Source: Drechslerella dactyloides
Taxonomy: Eukaryota > Ascomycota > Orbiliomycetes > Orbiliales > Orbiliaceae
Assembly (NCBI GenBank): GCA_020064725.1
Contig: JAGTWJ010000017.1
Location: forward strand, 558,001-622,000
DNA length: 64,000 nucleotides
Direction: 5' to 3'
The notes below the pieces were generated by a model. It ran no database searches and was not told the DNA's origin. It saw only the letters and a list, made by a program, of their open reading frames with translations. The translations under genes and the position numbers were made by a program. This document shows, in pieces, positions 12,674 to 24,349 of the stretch (the stretch's first letter is position 1; the number at the start of each line of letters is the position of its first letter).

Positions 12674-15178
12674 TCACCAGCCGCCTATGCCACTGCTAAA
12701 AGACGGCTTTCGATCCACATATTCCTCCACGTACTCGCGGAGAGCGCCCAGGCGATCTGTCATCACTCTCTCAAGCCCCCATCCGGTTGCCTGGCACAAC
12801 TCCTTGTCGAACTTGCGCGCGATACTCTCGTGCCCAAGACTAAGGTAGTTGAAGACGGCGACAACGAACTCAGGGGATACCTCGCAACGGCGCGAGGGGC
12901 ACATATTTGGTGGATCGGCAACGAGAAGGTGTTCTGACGGTGGTGTCTGACACATCATCTGTACGAGCGATGACGTCGACGTCGACGGGTATCCATACTT
13001 GAGAGGACCCGGCGACGAAGGTCGCGTGCTCGGTGTTGTGAGCGCCGTGTCGCGGCTGAGCGCCGAGCTGTTGGAAGAGATCGACATGGCGCTGGGCTGC
13101 TTTTCCTTCTTGGAGGTAAAGTAGTCGCCGGAACCGTGTGACTTGGAGCTTTCGTAGTAGAGCGTCGTTGGCATGGGGGATTCGCAGAGCAGCGGTGTCG
13201 CAGCCGGGATTAATCTAGGCGATAAGAGTCCGTTGCTCAAAGGCGAATTCATGGGACGGGGTGCAGCAGGAATAAAGCTGAACGGTAGTAGCGGCCTCTT
13301 CCTCTTGGGTTCATCCGAGCCGTTTGGCGGCGGGACGACTTGAAATTTTGATGGAGGGAGGTTGAGATGAGGTTGCTTGGGTGTTCGTTGATGTTGTTGT
13401 TGTTGCTGGTGTGCTAGATGCTTGGTCGAAGGAGTGTATGTTGGAGTTAGGAGTCCTTGTCTATCTTTAATGAGCTGTGATTGAGCCGCAAGGACTTGGT
13501 CTCGAAGGTCTGCTGCAGTGGGGAGTTTCGAAGCCGTCGTGAGGGCAGTATGATCGAGAGCTGTTGAAGGATTGAAATTTGCAGATGTGAGTCCTAAGGG
13601 CGAAGGCTGGTTATTTGTATGGGGAAGACCTGAAACGGTGCGTTGCACTATCTCAACAGCTGTGCGTGTTTGGGCCTTCGGAACAGCTTGTGTGGTCGGA
13701 CAGGGGCTGCAGGCACTAGCGTCAGCCTTCGGGAGTTTTCGCGTTAAGATCGAAGGGTAGGCAAAGTCTCTCGCCAGGACGGTTCCAGGGGAGATAGGTC
13801 GCTTGACGCCTGCATGTGGCGCGCCAGCAGAGCTGATGCTTGGTGGCTCTTCAGCAGAGCTCGTCCTGGCAAGGACAACTGTGGGATCTCTCGAGGGAGA
13901 GTGAGGAATCTGGGTATGATTCACTGTTGACGGAATAGCTATTGAGCAATGCGACAGGAGATAGTTCGTCCCGGACGCATTGCTCTTAAGTGACGAAGGA
14001 GATGAGGATAAGGAGGCGGGTTCAGCGCCTTCTTCGACCCCAAAGCAAACCGCATTGGCAGAGCTTGCGCGATTTGATGTCACAGTGCTGGTGAGAATGC
14101 CAGCAACCTCATTGGGAGAGTGATTAAATTGACGAGGGTCACCGCTGTCGGCCGTGACGGACGGGATTGATGTTGCCTCTTCAGGCAGAGAAGCACTCTG
14201 CTTGGAATCCGGGCTGGTAGTTGGAGGCTCGTCACCGATAGCGGCGGCCGGGTTAGCGTCATTGACATTGACATTACTGTCTTCGTTGGGAGGGTGCTGG
14301 GAAGGTGACTGAATCCTATTACCGACTGCACAGCCAGCTCTGGCATCAGCAACATCGCCAGCAGCAGCGGCCTGATGGCGCGGACGGTAGTAGTAACTTT
14401 GCTGGCCCCATCGGGTGGACTCGTCGTCCACTGGGATCCACTTGCTTTTCCCAGGTGGAATGCGGTGCTGGTGCGCCAAATTCAGCGACATAGCGGCGGC
14501 AGGGGTCTTGTCACTTCCATTACTCTGTCCGCCCTTCCGTTCGGCCTGATAGTCATCATCACTGTCACGTCCCCAACCTTTTCTGTTGCTACTGCTGGCT
14601 TTTACGGCCTGCGTCCGGTTTGAACGCTTTGATGTTTCCACTGGTTCGGGAAGAAACCGCGACAGCTTCTGAGACGCTGACAACGCAAGCGTATCAGCCG
14701 TGTTGCTTTTGGGGAGAATCGCTTTTGGGGTGCTGGAATTTGACGAAGATGAATCCAAAGGGGAATCCGGGGATGCTGGAGCGGCCCGGTTGCTCCTTCT
14801 GGTCACCTCGATAGGTTCCGGGAGGAAGCGTGGCTTCGATACATGGGCAGAATCCGCAGGGGAGCCGTCGACTTTGCTGCTGCCGCTGCTGGAGGCGTCT
14901 GCATTCCGGTTTGAGTACCTGGTTGTCGACACCAACTCCGGGACGAATGGCATAGCGGCTGTAGCGGTGACGATGTTGAAACTACTATAACTGGGTCTGT
15001 TAATTATGAGGTTCTCTGCGGGACTTTTTGCTCTTATGGACGGTCCGCGGTCTAGAGCGATCGAGCGGCGAGACTCCGGAGAACTCGTTTCTCGGCGATA
15101 GGGCAGAAGCTGTTCTTGAAACGAGTGTGTGGATCCAGTTGTGCCTGCGGACCCGGCAGTAGCGAGCGTTTCGTCCAA
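12674..15178 (-). CDS. Ser/Pro/Gln-rich conserved-type fungal protein with repeated RFLPEP motifs
   Basis: An uninterrupted 834-codon frame with strongly coding-like composition. The motif pattern [RF].PE..E.T.RSNR appears three times in the N-terminal quarter: FVPELVSTTRYSNR, RFLPEPIEVTRRSNR and RFLPEPVETSKRSNR. The middle is disordered and Ser/Pro-rich, with a HQQQQQHQ tract. The C-terminus is compact and helical-looking (EFVVAVFNYLSLGHESIARKF...). From memory, this motif pairing recurs in uncharacterised Pezizomycotina proteins (some carry the DUF3295 label); that is unverified. The frame does not begin with ATG: its first codon is TTG at 15178 and the first in-frame ATG is at 14953. The protein is therefore either 759 aa from 14953 or begins in an upstream exon. 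An AG acceptor-like site (AAAAAG) lies just before the open frame, and the composition of residues 1-75 looks coding, which favours the upstream-exon option. No enzyme motif is seen. Confidence 0.78.
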   Translation of the reverse strand: MDETLATAGSAGTTGSTHSFQEQLLPYRRETSSPESRRSIALDRGPSIRAKSPAENLIINRPSYSSFNIVTATAAMPFVPELVSTTRYSNRNADASSSGSSKVDGSPADSAHVSKPRFLPEPIEVTRRSNRAAPASPDSPLDSSSSNSSTPKAILPKSNTADTLALSASQKLSRFLPEPVETSKRSNRTQAVKASSSNRKGWGRDSDDDYQAERKGGQSNGSDKTPAAAMSLNLAHQHRIPPGKSKWIPVDDESTRWGQQSYYYRPRHQAAAAGDVADARAGCAVGNRIQSPSQHPPNEDSNVNVNDANPAAAIGDEPPTTSPDSKQSASLPEEATSIPSVTADSGDPRQFNHSPNEVAGILTSTVTSNRASSANAVCFGVEEGAEPASLSSSPSSLKSNASGTNYLLSHCSIAIPSTVNHTQIPHSPSRDPTVVLARTSSAEEPPSISSAGAPHAGVKRPISPGTVLARDFAYPSILTRKLPKADASACSPCPTTQAVPKAQTRTAVEIVQRTVSGLPHTNNQPSPLGLTSANFNPSTALDHTALTTASKLPTAADLRDQVLAAQSQLIKDRQGLLTPTYTPSTKHLAHQQQQQHQRTPKQPHLNLPPSKFQVVPPPNGSDEPKRKRPLLPFSFIPAAPRPMNSPLSNGLLSPRLIPAATPLLCESPMPTTLYYESSKSHGSGDYFTSKKEKQPSAMSISSNSSALSRDTALTTPSTRPSSPGPLKYGYPSTSTSSLVQMMCQTPPSEHLLVADPPNMCPSRRCEVSPEFVVAVFNYLSLGHESIARKFDKELCQATGWGLERVMTDRLGALREYVEEYVDRKPSFSSGIGGW

Positions 15179-17770
15179 GGGGATCTTTTTATCTCATCGA
15201 TATGAGATCTAGGGTCGGTCGAGTCCCAGCCTATAGTTTGCTTGAGTTCTTCGGCGTTCCTGTGGTGAAAATTTGAGACGGCGATAAGGATAACGCTGAT
15301 ATTCAGTGATGAAGCCCTGGATCATGGAGAGACAGGAGAAACAGGCTTTTCCACCTTCTCGGTCGGCAGCGAATGCAAACGGAAATCTGACTTTCCGGAC
15401 AGCGCAGTCGACACCTAGCAAGCTGTCCGGTCTCGCTGTCTCAGGCTCTCAGAGCGGCAGCTCGCCTTTGGACAAAGAATGATCCCGCTGGTTGGCTGGC
15501 TGCCGGATGACGTCGGAGTGAGAAGCGACTTTGACGGAACAGCCAAAAAAAGGTTGAGGGCACGCGACGAATGCGCATGCGTTCGTAGAAATATATATCA
15601 GAACGACACCTCCTCCAACCGGCGCTCAGCAATTTGGATAGATTGTATCTGGGCGAATAGGTGGTCAGCGACATCTTATATCTTCATGATGCATGAGATA
15701 GTCACGTAGCGGATAGGAGTATGTCTCTTACTTTGGCCAGAAGCGGGGTGCTGGTATCGCTGTCGCCGAGTAGAGCCCGATCAATCGATCGATGTTTTGG
15801 CCTCTACGCAGCCGCTTTGATTTGTCATTATCAATGGCAAGTGATAGTGCGGTGCTATGAAGGCCGCTCTCGAAAAGCTAGAGCTCGACCGAGAGCTTCA
15901 CCGAAGCCACGCCAGATCGACCGAGAGCGAGGCCGAGAGACTAGCCTGGGTTAGCGACGGGCCCAACCGGGGTTCTCCTGAGGGACGGCCACTGTATTTT
16001 ACGGGCGCGAAAGTCTCCACATGGACAGCTAGAAAGAATGTGCGAATGTTGGCGCCGGAATGGAGTGAATGCAGGTGGTGGGAACTTTCCCGATGGCGTT
16101 CTCGCATCTGCGGTTGGAGTTGTATCTCGATGTTGCCGCCCAACAACACAAACGTACCGAACAACGACTGACGATAAAGTTGTTTGAGCGCAGACTGAAA
16201 AATCGAAATCGAAAGCCCGCGTTGACGATATAATCAAATAGCTACACTGGGTATTAGACGCTTCGTATGTAGCTTATCTTGGGACCTCTGAGGCGAGCAG
16301 GGTTGCACATCTGGCACTTTATCCTGAAGTTGCAATGAACCTTGAGCATCAGCTTTTGATCGATATAAATTTCACCATGCTTCCGATTCGGTAGATATAA
16401 ATGCCAGTTCGACTATCTAAATGTAAATATAAGATGTTGCTTGATCAGCTTTGATGTTATCAATCGTAGGCTTTATATATCGACGTCATACGATCGTTGC
16501 GAGCGGTAAAATACATGATTTTGTGTAACAAACTTCAAGACGGTGTCACATCACGTCGACGTGCGTATCAATATTGCATAGTCAAATATATTAGTCTCCA
16601 ACTAGAATTGCATTGGTCTCACGAGCAATTGCATTGAAGCTAAAGAATAACGTCCTACTAGGGCCCCCATCGCTGCGAGACCAGCCCCCATATAACATAG
16701 ATTCCAGGTTATAGAGTGCACTGGTGTCATGTGATTTAGAGTATCTTGGTACAGGTACATGGTGGGCATGTATCTACTCTTGATCAAGGCCCGGCTAGTT
16801 GTCTCGCAAGCCAACTGCCGTACTTTGACCGGTTAGCTGGACTGGCCTGGGCCGGCCATATGGCCATTGCAATGAGATTATAGCGTATCGTAAGATAACA
16901 TCAATAGCTATTAATTATTAATAGTCATATCTCGTAACCGCACCTATCTTGCGCATTTGAATATTAGCTGATCAGCAAGACTCCATCTCGAATTTCATGC
17001 TTGACCGGTATACGGTGGTATACCGCGGTCCATCAACGATCAAATGCGACGATATGTGTGGATGCACGTAACAGGTACGGATTTTCCTCTTTCCGGATTC
17101 CGGTTGTATATATACATAGGAAGGTTATAGCTGTCTCCGCGCTCAACATATCCTAAGTACTTACTTACCTATAAGCCTCGGCCTATATAACGACTGCTGC
17201 GAGTCGAGTGTTGCTCTTGTCTTCTGATCAACTGAAAGGCAAAGGCGGCCGAGTGGCCTCTTAGTCTTCGGTATAGTTAATTTCTACCCTTATTTGACGA
17301 AGTTTACGCCCATGAATAAATTATATATAGCCGTATCGACATTGGAGACAAACCACGGTCAACCTTTTCCTTCACAAATATTCCAACTCCATTCCTTAGT
17401 ATACTAAGTGAATACCAAAAGCATGTATACTGAAGTACCCAGGTGCTTCCTTAGGTAGTTTCAAATTCTGGGAAGTATACACATTGACCATAGCTCACAG
17501 CAGCATCCTCGTATTGTGCGCATGATGTATTATTACACAAGATTTGATATATATTTGTGTCATTAATTGGCCTAACTACATATTCGAGAAGCTGCTGCGA
17601 ACACGTTAAAATTATCTCTATATACTAGGTATTCAATAATTATACATGATTGAAGTGACACCCCGTCACCCAGACGTTCGATCGCGAAGTGCTTGTTCCT
17701 ACCAATCGGCAGGCGTAATCCAGGAGAAGACGATAAGGTAAATGAAAGCCTTCTTCATTCCTCAAGCTTT
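15179..17770. other. intergenic, AT-rich toward 17.6 kb
   Basis: The first few hundred bases probably hold the promoter and possibly a first exon of the Ser-rich gene at 12.7-15.2 kb; an open minus-strand frame at 15209-15421 is a candidate but I could not join it. From about 16250 to 17700 the DNA is noticeably TA-rich and has no open frame worth reporting. Confidence 0.4.
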
Positions 17771-20513
17771 CTACGAGTCATCCACAGGTACATTTCTTGC
17801 TGTTCCCGAAGTGATTTTGATCTCAGGATATCCTCTTGCATTTCCACCACCGTTCGGTCCTAATTTCGTCTTAGTTGATTTCACTGTTGAAATGCCCTTA
17901 ACTTCCAGCTCCGGTATGCGGTCCAGACCCTGCGTCTCGCGCATATAGTTGAGCATCCCCCTGTGGCTGTCGAACTTGGGCACGTTCTTGGGATTCTGAT
18001 CTTTGAATGAGACTTTCGTCTGCTTGTTTATCGTCGCTGTCGAGGGTGTTTTGGGTGACAGTGGAGACTGCGATCCGGTTCCGGGGCCTGGATTACCCTG
18101 CCCTGGGGACCTGAAACCTGAGTTCGCTCTGTTGGTAGTCGGCGACCCCGAAAGAGATGATGGCTTCGACGGCCGCACGCCGGCACGCGATTCCGGTCTG
18201 AATGTAGGAGAGTCGTCGGGCGAAGGATTTTGGGGCCGTGCACCTGTGCGTGCATTCAACCTGCCCGCGCGTGAAGCTGCCATCGTGGAGTCCCTGATTG
18301 GCCGGTACCCGGTTCTTGGCCTGACTGGTTTGGATGGGCTTGTCGCGTCGTTACCACTGCCAGACCTCGCATCCATACCAGACGGCACTAGGTTCTTAGA
18401 AGCCTTCGGAGAAAAGAAACTGTCTCGAGGGTCGTTTTTGACTGTTCTGGAACCGCCGAGTGGCCGGCCCAGCGGATAGATTGGGCTCAATGTGGGACTA
18501 TCGGCGTTGAAATTTAAGCCGTTCTTCTGGCCCGGTCCGGCAGACTGTCTCGTTGTTGGCTTCCTGAGGCCGCTACTAGGACTGTTCGAACCTTGCGTCG
18601 GCCTATTATCCGTTGGGCGTCTCATACGCGCGTTCGTTATGATAGATGGGGTGATTGACGAATCACCTGGCCGAAGAGTCGGGGCGTGAGGTTGCAGTCG
18701 TTGTTGCTGGTTTGATGGTATTTGAAACGCGGTATCAACGGTAAGTTGAGGGCGTGGATTTACTGGCCGATTGTTACCTGCCCGGCCTTGGGTACCTGTG
18801 TTGATATTAGGTAGCCGTTCCCGTGGAGCTCGGTTGGGCTTGGGGTTTATCGTCTGCATATTCAGCGTGTTATATTTGCTTCCAGGTTTATTGTCCATCA
18901 TCCCCTGGATATTCAGCGGCGGTACTGTCAGCCGATGCAGCCGAATCGTCGTGCCTTCCGGTATTATGATCTCGTCGGGTTCCATCAGTCCTGGAGAGTT
19001 GCTAGAGCGACGGCTGCCCTCGAGAGACCCGCTGGCGCCCTGGCCGGAACCGGAACCGCTGTTGTCCGTCGACCCGAAGGCAGGCGTGTTCCTGTCTATA
19101 ACCTCCCTGTAACCCTCGGCAAAGCTGTTCATATCCTCAGGGACAGCATTGATGGTAGAGAGCACGCTGTCGGTTTGCGAGATGCCACGCCCGGCTTGCA
19201 ATGGCGATAGTTCTCCAAGACTGGGTTGCCCCAGCTGCTGTTGTGTGGGTGGTTGGCTGGTGGGGAGCAGAACTTCGTCAAGTTCTCGGGTTATGATTTG
19301 TGGATAGGAGAGACTGAGAGAATTGTGATAAACCGTGAACAAACGTCTGGCGGCTGTGGTCAGAGGTATTTGTTAGCGCAGAAGCATGACGGAATATCGT
19401 GAGGGGTGTCTACCAAGACTCTTGAGACTCTGCTCATTCCGTTCTGTGCTGAGATCCCAGCGGAAGCAGATCTTATCGTCGCTAACGCGCTCAAGGTGGA
19501 TGTATACTCCGTGGCATGCAGTGTAAAGCTTGTTGAACCTCGAGTCCTGCGGACCTGGGGTATCGGCCGGATTCCTGAACAAGTGCCACTCGGGCTCGCT
19601 CGCGCTCTTGCATGCAGCTGCAACGAATGGTTAGCATGATAGTGGAAAATTGAGTAACTGAAGGTGATTCTGACCGAAATAAGGCTTCTGGCCACTTGCA
19701 GTACTGTCGAGAGTCCCTATTGCCCACCCGCCACCGAGTGGCGGTGTCAAGTTTGGCTGCAGCGCAGGGGAGCCACTACCAGGCTCTGCAGGATCATACA
19801 CAAGTCGGATGCTACGTGAAGACTATCAGTTACTACGTTTTCGTGGATACAACTCGTGAATGTGCTAATACGATGCTCACCTTTCCGCAACACCCACGCC
19901 TGGGACAACAGCAAATGTTACATCCGGACTATGCTCAGCCGTTCCTTTGATGCTTTTAGTTGTATCAGGAAGAATCATTGAACTGACGCGCAGTTGGCGC
20001 GGCGAATTCTCATCCTGTTCTAGGTACGCCCATGTGAATGTCCTCGTGCGCCAGTTGAGCGAGCGTAAGATTGGTGTCGTGACGCCATTCATGAGTTTCC
20101 TTGCGGCGTTGAAGAATGATTCGGGAGGTATAACGCGTGACCCGGGGTCGAGTGGAGAGGTTGGTAGCCGCCAATCAGCAAGCCAGACGGAAGACGGATC
20201 GTAGACTGCGCTAGTTTTGGATGGACATGCTGAAATTGTAGGTTGCTGCTGGATAATAAGAGGCTGTAGTGGTGCAGTAGGGGCCGTTACTATGAACTCA
20301 TCAGCTGGCCGTACGATTCCCAGTCACTTGTGGAATATACGATTCTACGAAGTTGGACTCACTGATGTATCGTTCCTTTGGCGACTCGCTGAATGGGCTT
20401 TCTTCTTTAGGCACCGGAAGAACCCTCAGGACAAAGTAACCGCGATGTTGGCAGAGGGCTGGTAGTAATAGAAGGGCCCATACTGCGAGCTTATCGGCTA
20501 CCGACCAAGCCAT
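17771..20513 (-). CDS. predicted secreted protein with long disordered basic tail (832 aa, five exons)
   Basis: Exons on the minus strand are 20513-20363, 20304-19881, 19811-19675, 19617-19414 and 19353-17771. The four introns are 57-69 nt, and phases total 833 codons. The ATG at 20513 gives a signal-peptide-like start: MAWSVADK followed by a hydrophobic LAVWALLLLPAL core ending near residue 22. A codon-complete frame starts earlier at 20570 but would bury this signal. Residues to about 320 look folded, with paired Trp/Cys and segments such as WRTRTFTWAYLEQ and DKICFRWDLS. The remainder is a Pro/Ser/Gly/Arg-rich tail with many RP-x-R/TG motifs and no membrane anchor at the C-terminus. I do not recognise the family. 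It is likely secreted or wall-associated. The start codon lies 1.1 kb from the divergent permease gene. Confidence 0.83.
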
Positions 20514-21648
20514 TGTGACTACGGCCTGCGGGTGGACTATAATAACGTGGTAATCGCATGACGATGGCAACCTCAGCGGCTTCTAGCTGTTCTGTAGACG
20601 GCGAATAATAGCTCGATGTAGCTCAAAATGCATCCTGGATTGAGGTTGTGAACCTCATTTCAGCCACCCCAAAGCCACTATGAGGCTTGACCAAGCTCCA
20701 GCTATGGTAATGGGATCATTCTGTTTTGGGTCGGATTGAGTTTTGAGGTAGCCATGGTAGATGAATCCATCGTTGCTGCGCGGCATTCTCGGCGTGAGGG
20801 GAAGCGGATGCCTGATAGGTATCAAATGCATACGCCGGTGCTACATCTGCAGGGCGGCATCTCCAATTCGTATTTGCTCAATTAGGTAGGCTAACCACTG
20901 CAGCCTTGAGGGCAGGTGAATAATGACAGACCCCCCACGCGCGTGAGCGAAGGATCGCAATATTGAGATTTGGCATTTTCAAAGCCTTAAATCGCTCGCG
21001 TGGACCATGCACTCTTGAACCGAAACAAAGGTCGCCATCGGGTCATGCTATCGCGACATCCTCTGTGGCCAGCCTTGGAGCTAGCCGTCGGTCGCTTGCT
21101 GCTTGGCGGCGTTCCAGCTGCCGTCGGTCGGATCACACGATCTGAGGTATCCTAGACAGCAGAGAGCACCTGCCGGTATTGGTGATTATGCACAGGCAAG
21201 ACCCTGTTCATATAGCTCCGAGACCTGCAGGTTCGTTTTTCGGGATTGTAAGCGTCGCTAGCCTGCATTTTAAAGTTGAAGTGTCTCCAGTAAGTAGGGT
21301 GTCGCACATTCGATCTTGATTGGATGTGATTTGTTCTGGGAACATTCCAACAGCAGACCTGTATACGGTATACCGGCCTTGTTTCGCGTCACGCAACGGT
21401 GCCTGCGATGACGAGCCGACAGACTCTTTAAAAATTTTTATGCTAACACCGCCGAGATCTGTATATTAGTACAACATTTCCAATTGCAGTGCCGCTGCTG
21501 GTTTCATAATGATCCTTGCTTGCCAATATCTCGTCGTTTGACAGCTCGTAGGCGTCACCGAAGCAGGTAGATAGGCGGACATGCCTGTAGCATCCCCCAC
21601 TGATCACATTCTTAAACCGGCGAGTTGGACTTCTAGGAAGCTGCGAAT
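20514..21648. promoter_or_regulatory. divergent intergenic promoter region
   Basis: This 1135-nt stretch separates the start codons of the secreted-protein gene (-) and the permease gene (+), so it must contain both promoters. I see no coding frame of substance, no clear TATA box and no obvious copy of a known sulphur-regulator site. Confidence 0.55.
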
Positions 21649-23670
21649 ATGCTGGACGGCGGCGCCAGCAGTTCAAAAGACAATCCGGTCCTAGGAATTC
21701 CTGGTGTGGAATCCGATTCCACCGAACTTTTGGATTCTGTCTCTTCACATCAACATATCGACTACGGTAGTATACAGCGGGATCGCGAGTTGGCCAGCAC
21801 GATGGCGAAGGACGAAATTGTCATCGATAAGAAGGCGATGGAGCAGCTGCCGGTGTACGATGGGCCGGAAACGGAGCTTCGAGCGGAGGAGACTTTCGCG
21901 GTGGACGAATCGCGCAAGATCGGGGTCACAGGCGCGGCGTTCTTGATCCTCAACAAGATGATTGGGACGGGAAGTAAGTCGGGTTCGAGAGATGTGCTGG
22001 CGGGATGCTGTTCAGCTTGAGTTCAAATCAAAACAGCCGCTATGGTCTCGCGGCTGGGCAAGACGTGGCAACGCAGAGACCACAGGCAACACATGCTAAC
22101 ATGGCATTTGGACAGTCTTCTCGACGCCGTCAGGAATATTCGCGGCGACCGGCTCCGTTGGTATCTCACTCATGCTATGGGTAATCGGTACGTCTCACCT
22201 TTACAGCAGTGCTTTCTCTCGATCGATTCCAAGTCATGCTGATGAAATGTTGAAATGCACAATGATCAGGTGGCGTACTTACCTTCTGCGGCTTGTCCGT
22301 TTTCCTGGAATTCGGCCTCGCGATTCCTCGTTCTGGTGGCGAGAAGAACTATCTCGAGCGTGTTTACCGCCGCCCAAAATACCTTATTACGTCGATATTT
22401 CTGTCGCAAATGGTCCTACTTGGTTTCTCCGCTGGGAATTGCCTCGCCTTCGGTCGTTACGTGCTTTTCGCGTCCGGCCGGGATATCGCAGATGGCTGGC
22501 AGGCTCGCGGTATCGCGGTTGCCTGTTGTACATTTGCTGTTCTCGTTCATGGCCTCATCCCTAAATGGGGCATCCGTCTATTCAACGTCCTGGGCGTAGT
22601 CAAAGTGCTCATCTTGCTGTTCATTGTGTGCGCCGGATTCGCTGCGTTGGCTGGACACAGGCGGGTTCCTGACCCGAAGAACTTCGAGAATGCGTTTCGG
22701 ATGGAAGTTGGGGATGGATATGGTGGCGGCGGAGCATATGCATATGCGACGGCCCTCCTGCGGATAATATACAGCTACAAGGGCTGGGAGAACGCGAACT
22801 ATGTCCTTGGAGAGATCAAGAACCCGAAAAGAACTTTGAGCATCGCCGCGCCACTGTCTGTCGGCGGCGTGACGATCCTCTATATTCTCGCGAATGTGGC
22901 CTACTTTGCCGCAATACCAAAGTCCGAGCTTGCGAAGTCTGAGGTTATCGTTGCCGGCATATTCTTCAGGAACATATTCGGATACGGTGCAGGTGCACGC
23001 GTCCTACCCTGCTTTGTGGCATTGAGCAATCTGGGAAACGTGCTGGCGGTCAGCTTCGCGCAAGCCAGAGTTAACCAGGAACTAGCGAAAGAAGGGCTGC
23101 TTCCATGGAGTAGCTTCTGGGCGAGCAACCGGCCGTTTGGTGCACCAGCAGCTGCCCTATTAATGCACTGGATAATGACTGTTATCGCGTTGATTGCGCC
23201 ACCAGCGGGTCCGGCCTACAACTTTATCGTAGACTTGTGAGTGTCCTTTGTACCGCCGCTGCTGAGAGAAGTATTGGTATCTTGCTAACACGATATCTAG
23301 GGGAACGTATCCTGGTGCATGGACAGGTGCTTTCGTTGTTGGCGGCCTAATTTACTTGCAGTTCCGCAAGTCAGAGAAATGGCAGTCCCCTTGGCACACT
23401 TTCCTCCCTATCAGCATGATATATCTCCTCGCCAACGTGTTTCTCGCCATCATTCCACTGGTCCCCCCCACTGGAACGCTGGATGGCGGCGGGTATCCGT
23501 ATTATGTGTTTCCTATCGTTGGCATTGCAGTGATACTTTTGGGAGTGGTGTACTGGGTGCTCTGGACGAAGGTCTGGCCGAGAATTGGAGGGTACAAGAT
23601 TGTTGCGGAGAGAAGCATCGGCGAGGATGGAGAAGAGGTGGTGCGGTATCGTAAGGTGAAGATAACTTAG
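21649..23670 (+). CDS. high-affinity methionine permease-like amino-acid transporter (577 aa)
   Basis: Exons are 21649-21973, 22116-22187, 22270-23236 and 23301-23670; phases total 578 codons. About 100 hydrophilic N-terminal residues are followed by a series of hydrophobic segments consistent with a 12-helix APC-superfamily transporter. The first membrane helix carries the substrate-binding loop motif: ILNKMIGTG joins across intron 1 to IFSTPSGIFAATGS. Other family-like blocks are IPRSGGEKNYLERVYRRP, YSYKGWENANYVLGEIKNP and SFAQARVNQELAKEGLLPW. These blocks match what I know of the fungal MUP1/MUP3 methionine permease family (L-amino-acid transporter group). The expected role is proton-coupled import of methionine, and possibly cysteine, at the plasma membrane. 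The length is typical and nothing is broken. Substrate is inferred from family only. Confidence 0.93.
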
Positions 23671-24349
23671 GGAAGCACGGTGAAGATCTTAGCACTTGGA
23701 TTTTTGGGACGGCGCAACTCGTTTTGTATAGATAACTAACTCACTTATAAGCTGCGTATCGCATACGGTACTGTTTACATCCAGGAAGCCTGAGCTGTAT
23801 TTCGTAATCGATGTTAGCTGGCGGTCCCGTGTGCATGTGTGTGTAGGCGCCCGTAAGAAATGACAGTCTTAATGCCAAGCCCCTTGCTCAGCCTGCGTTG
23901 GTGTGGCTGAATGGAATTCGTGGTGCGTTGTGTTGTGTCTGTGTCGTTTTGGGTGTGGCGCCTAAAGGGGAAGCTGCCGCAAAGGGCAATTTCGAACTCA
24001 ACGCTGTGGCTAGTATCGCCAACACCGACTGCCACCGCGTCTCCATTCACGGGCCGAGCCCAATTCACGGGCACATAAATTATTTTTATTCAGCGTCGCG
24101 TCCACATCACTCCAGTTTCTTTCCCACCACACCTTTCACCTTTTTTACTCCCCCGCCTACTCAAAACGTCGAACCTCTTCACAAATACTCTACACCCATC
24201 CTTTGCATCGATTCTCGGACCCTCTACAACGACCCACTAATCATTCTTCTGGTTGCTCTTGTGCACGGCGTTTCCAGTCCAAAAATACCGCTACAACCGC
24301 GTTTTTATCATCTGTTTCCCAGTTTCCACATTGGGCTTCACTCGCGACG
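23671..24349 (+). promoter_or_regulatory. permease 3' end and pyrimidine-rich promoter of the next gene
   Basis: The intergenic space is 679 nt. From about 24108 to 24180 the plus strand is a C/T-rich tract, typical of promoters and 5' UTRs of highly transcribed filamentous-fungal genes, and an A/T patch (ATAAATTATTTTTATT) sits just upstream near 24076. I infer transcription of the following gene starts in or near this tract. Confidence 0.55.

Noticed and set aside
13390..13415. GTTGTTGTTGTT microsatellite
   Set aside because: It encodes the Gln tract of the Ser-rich protein on the minus strand and needs no separate explanation.
17243..17262. GGCGGCCGAGTGGCC, resembling part of a class II tRNA
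   Set aside because: Isolated fragment with no matching downstream half.
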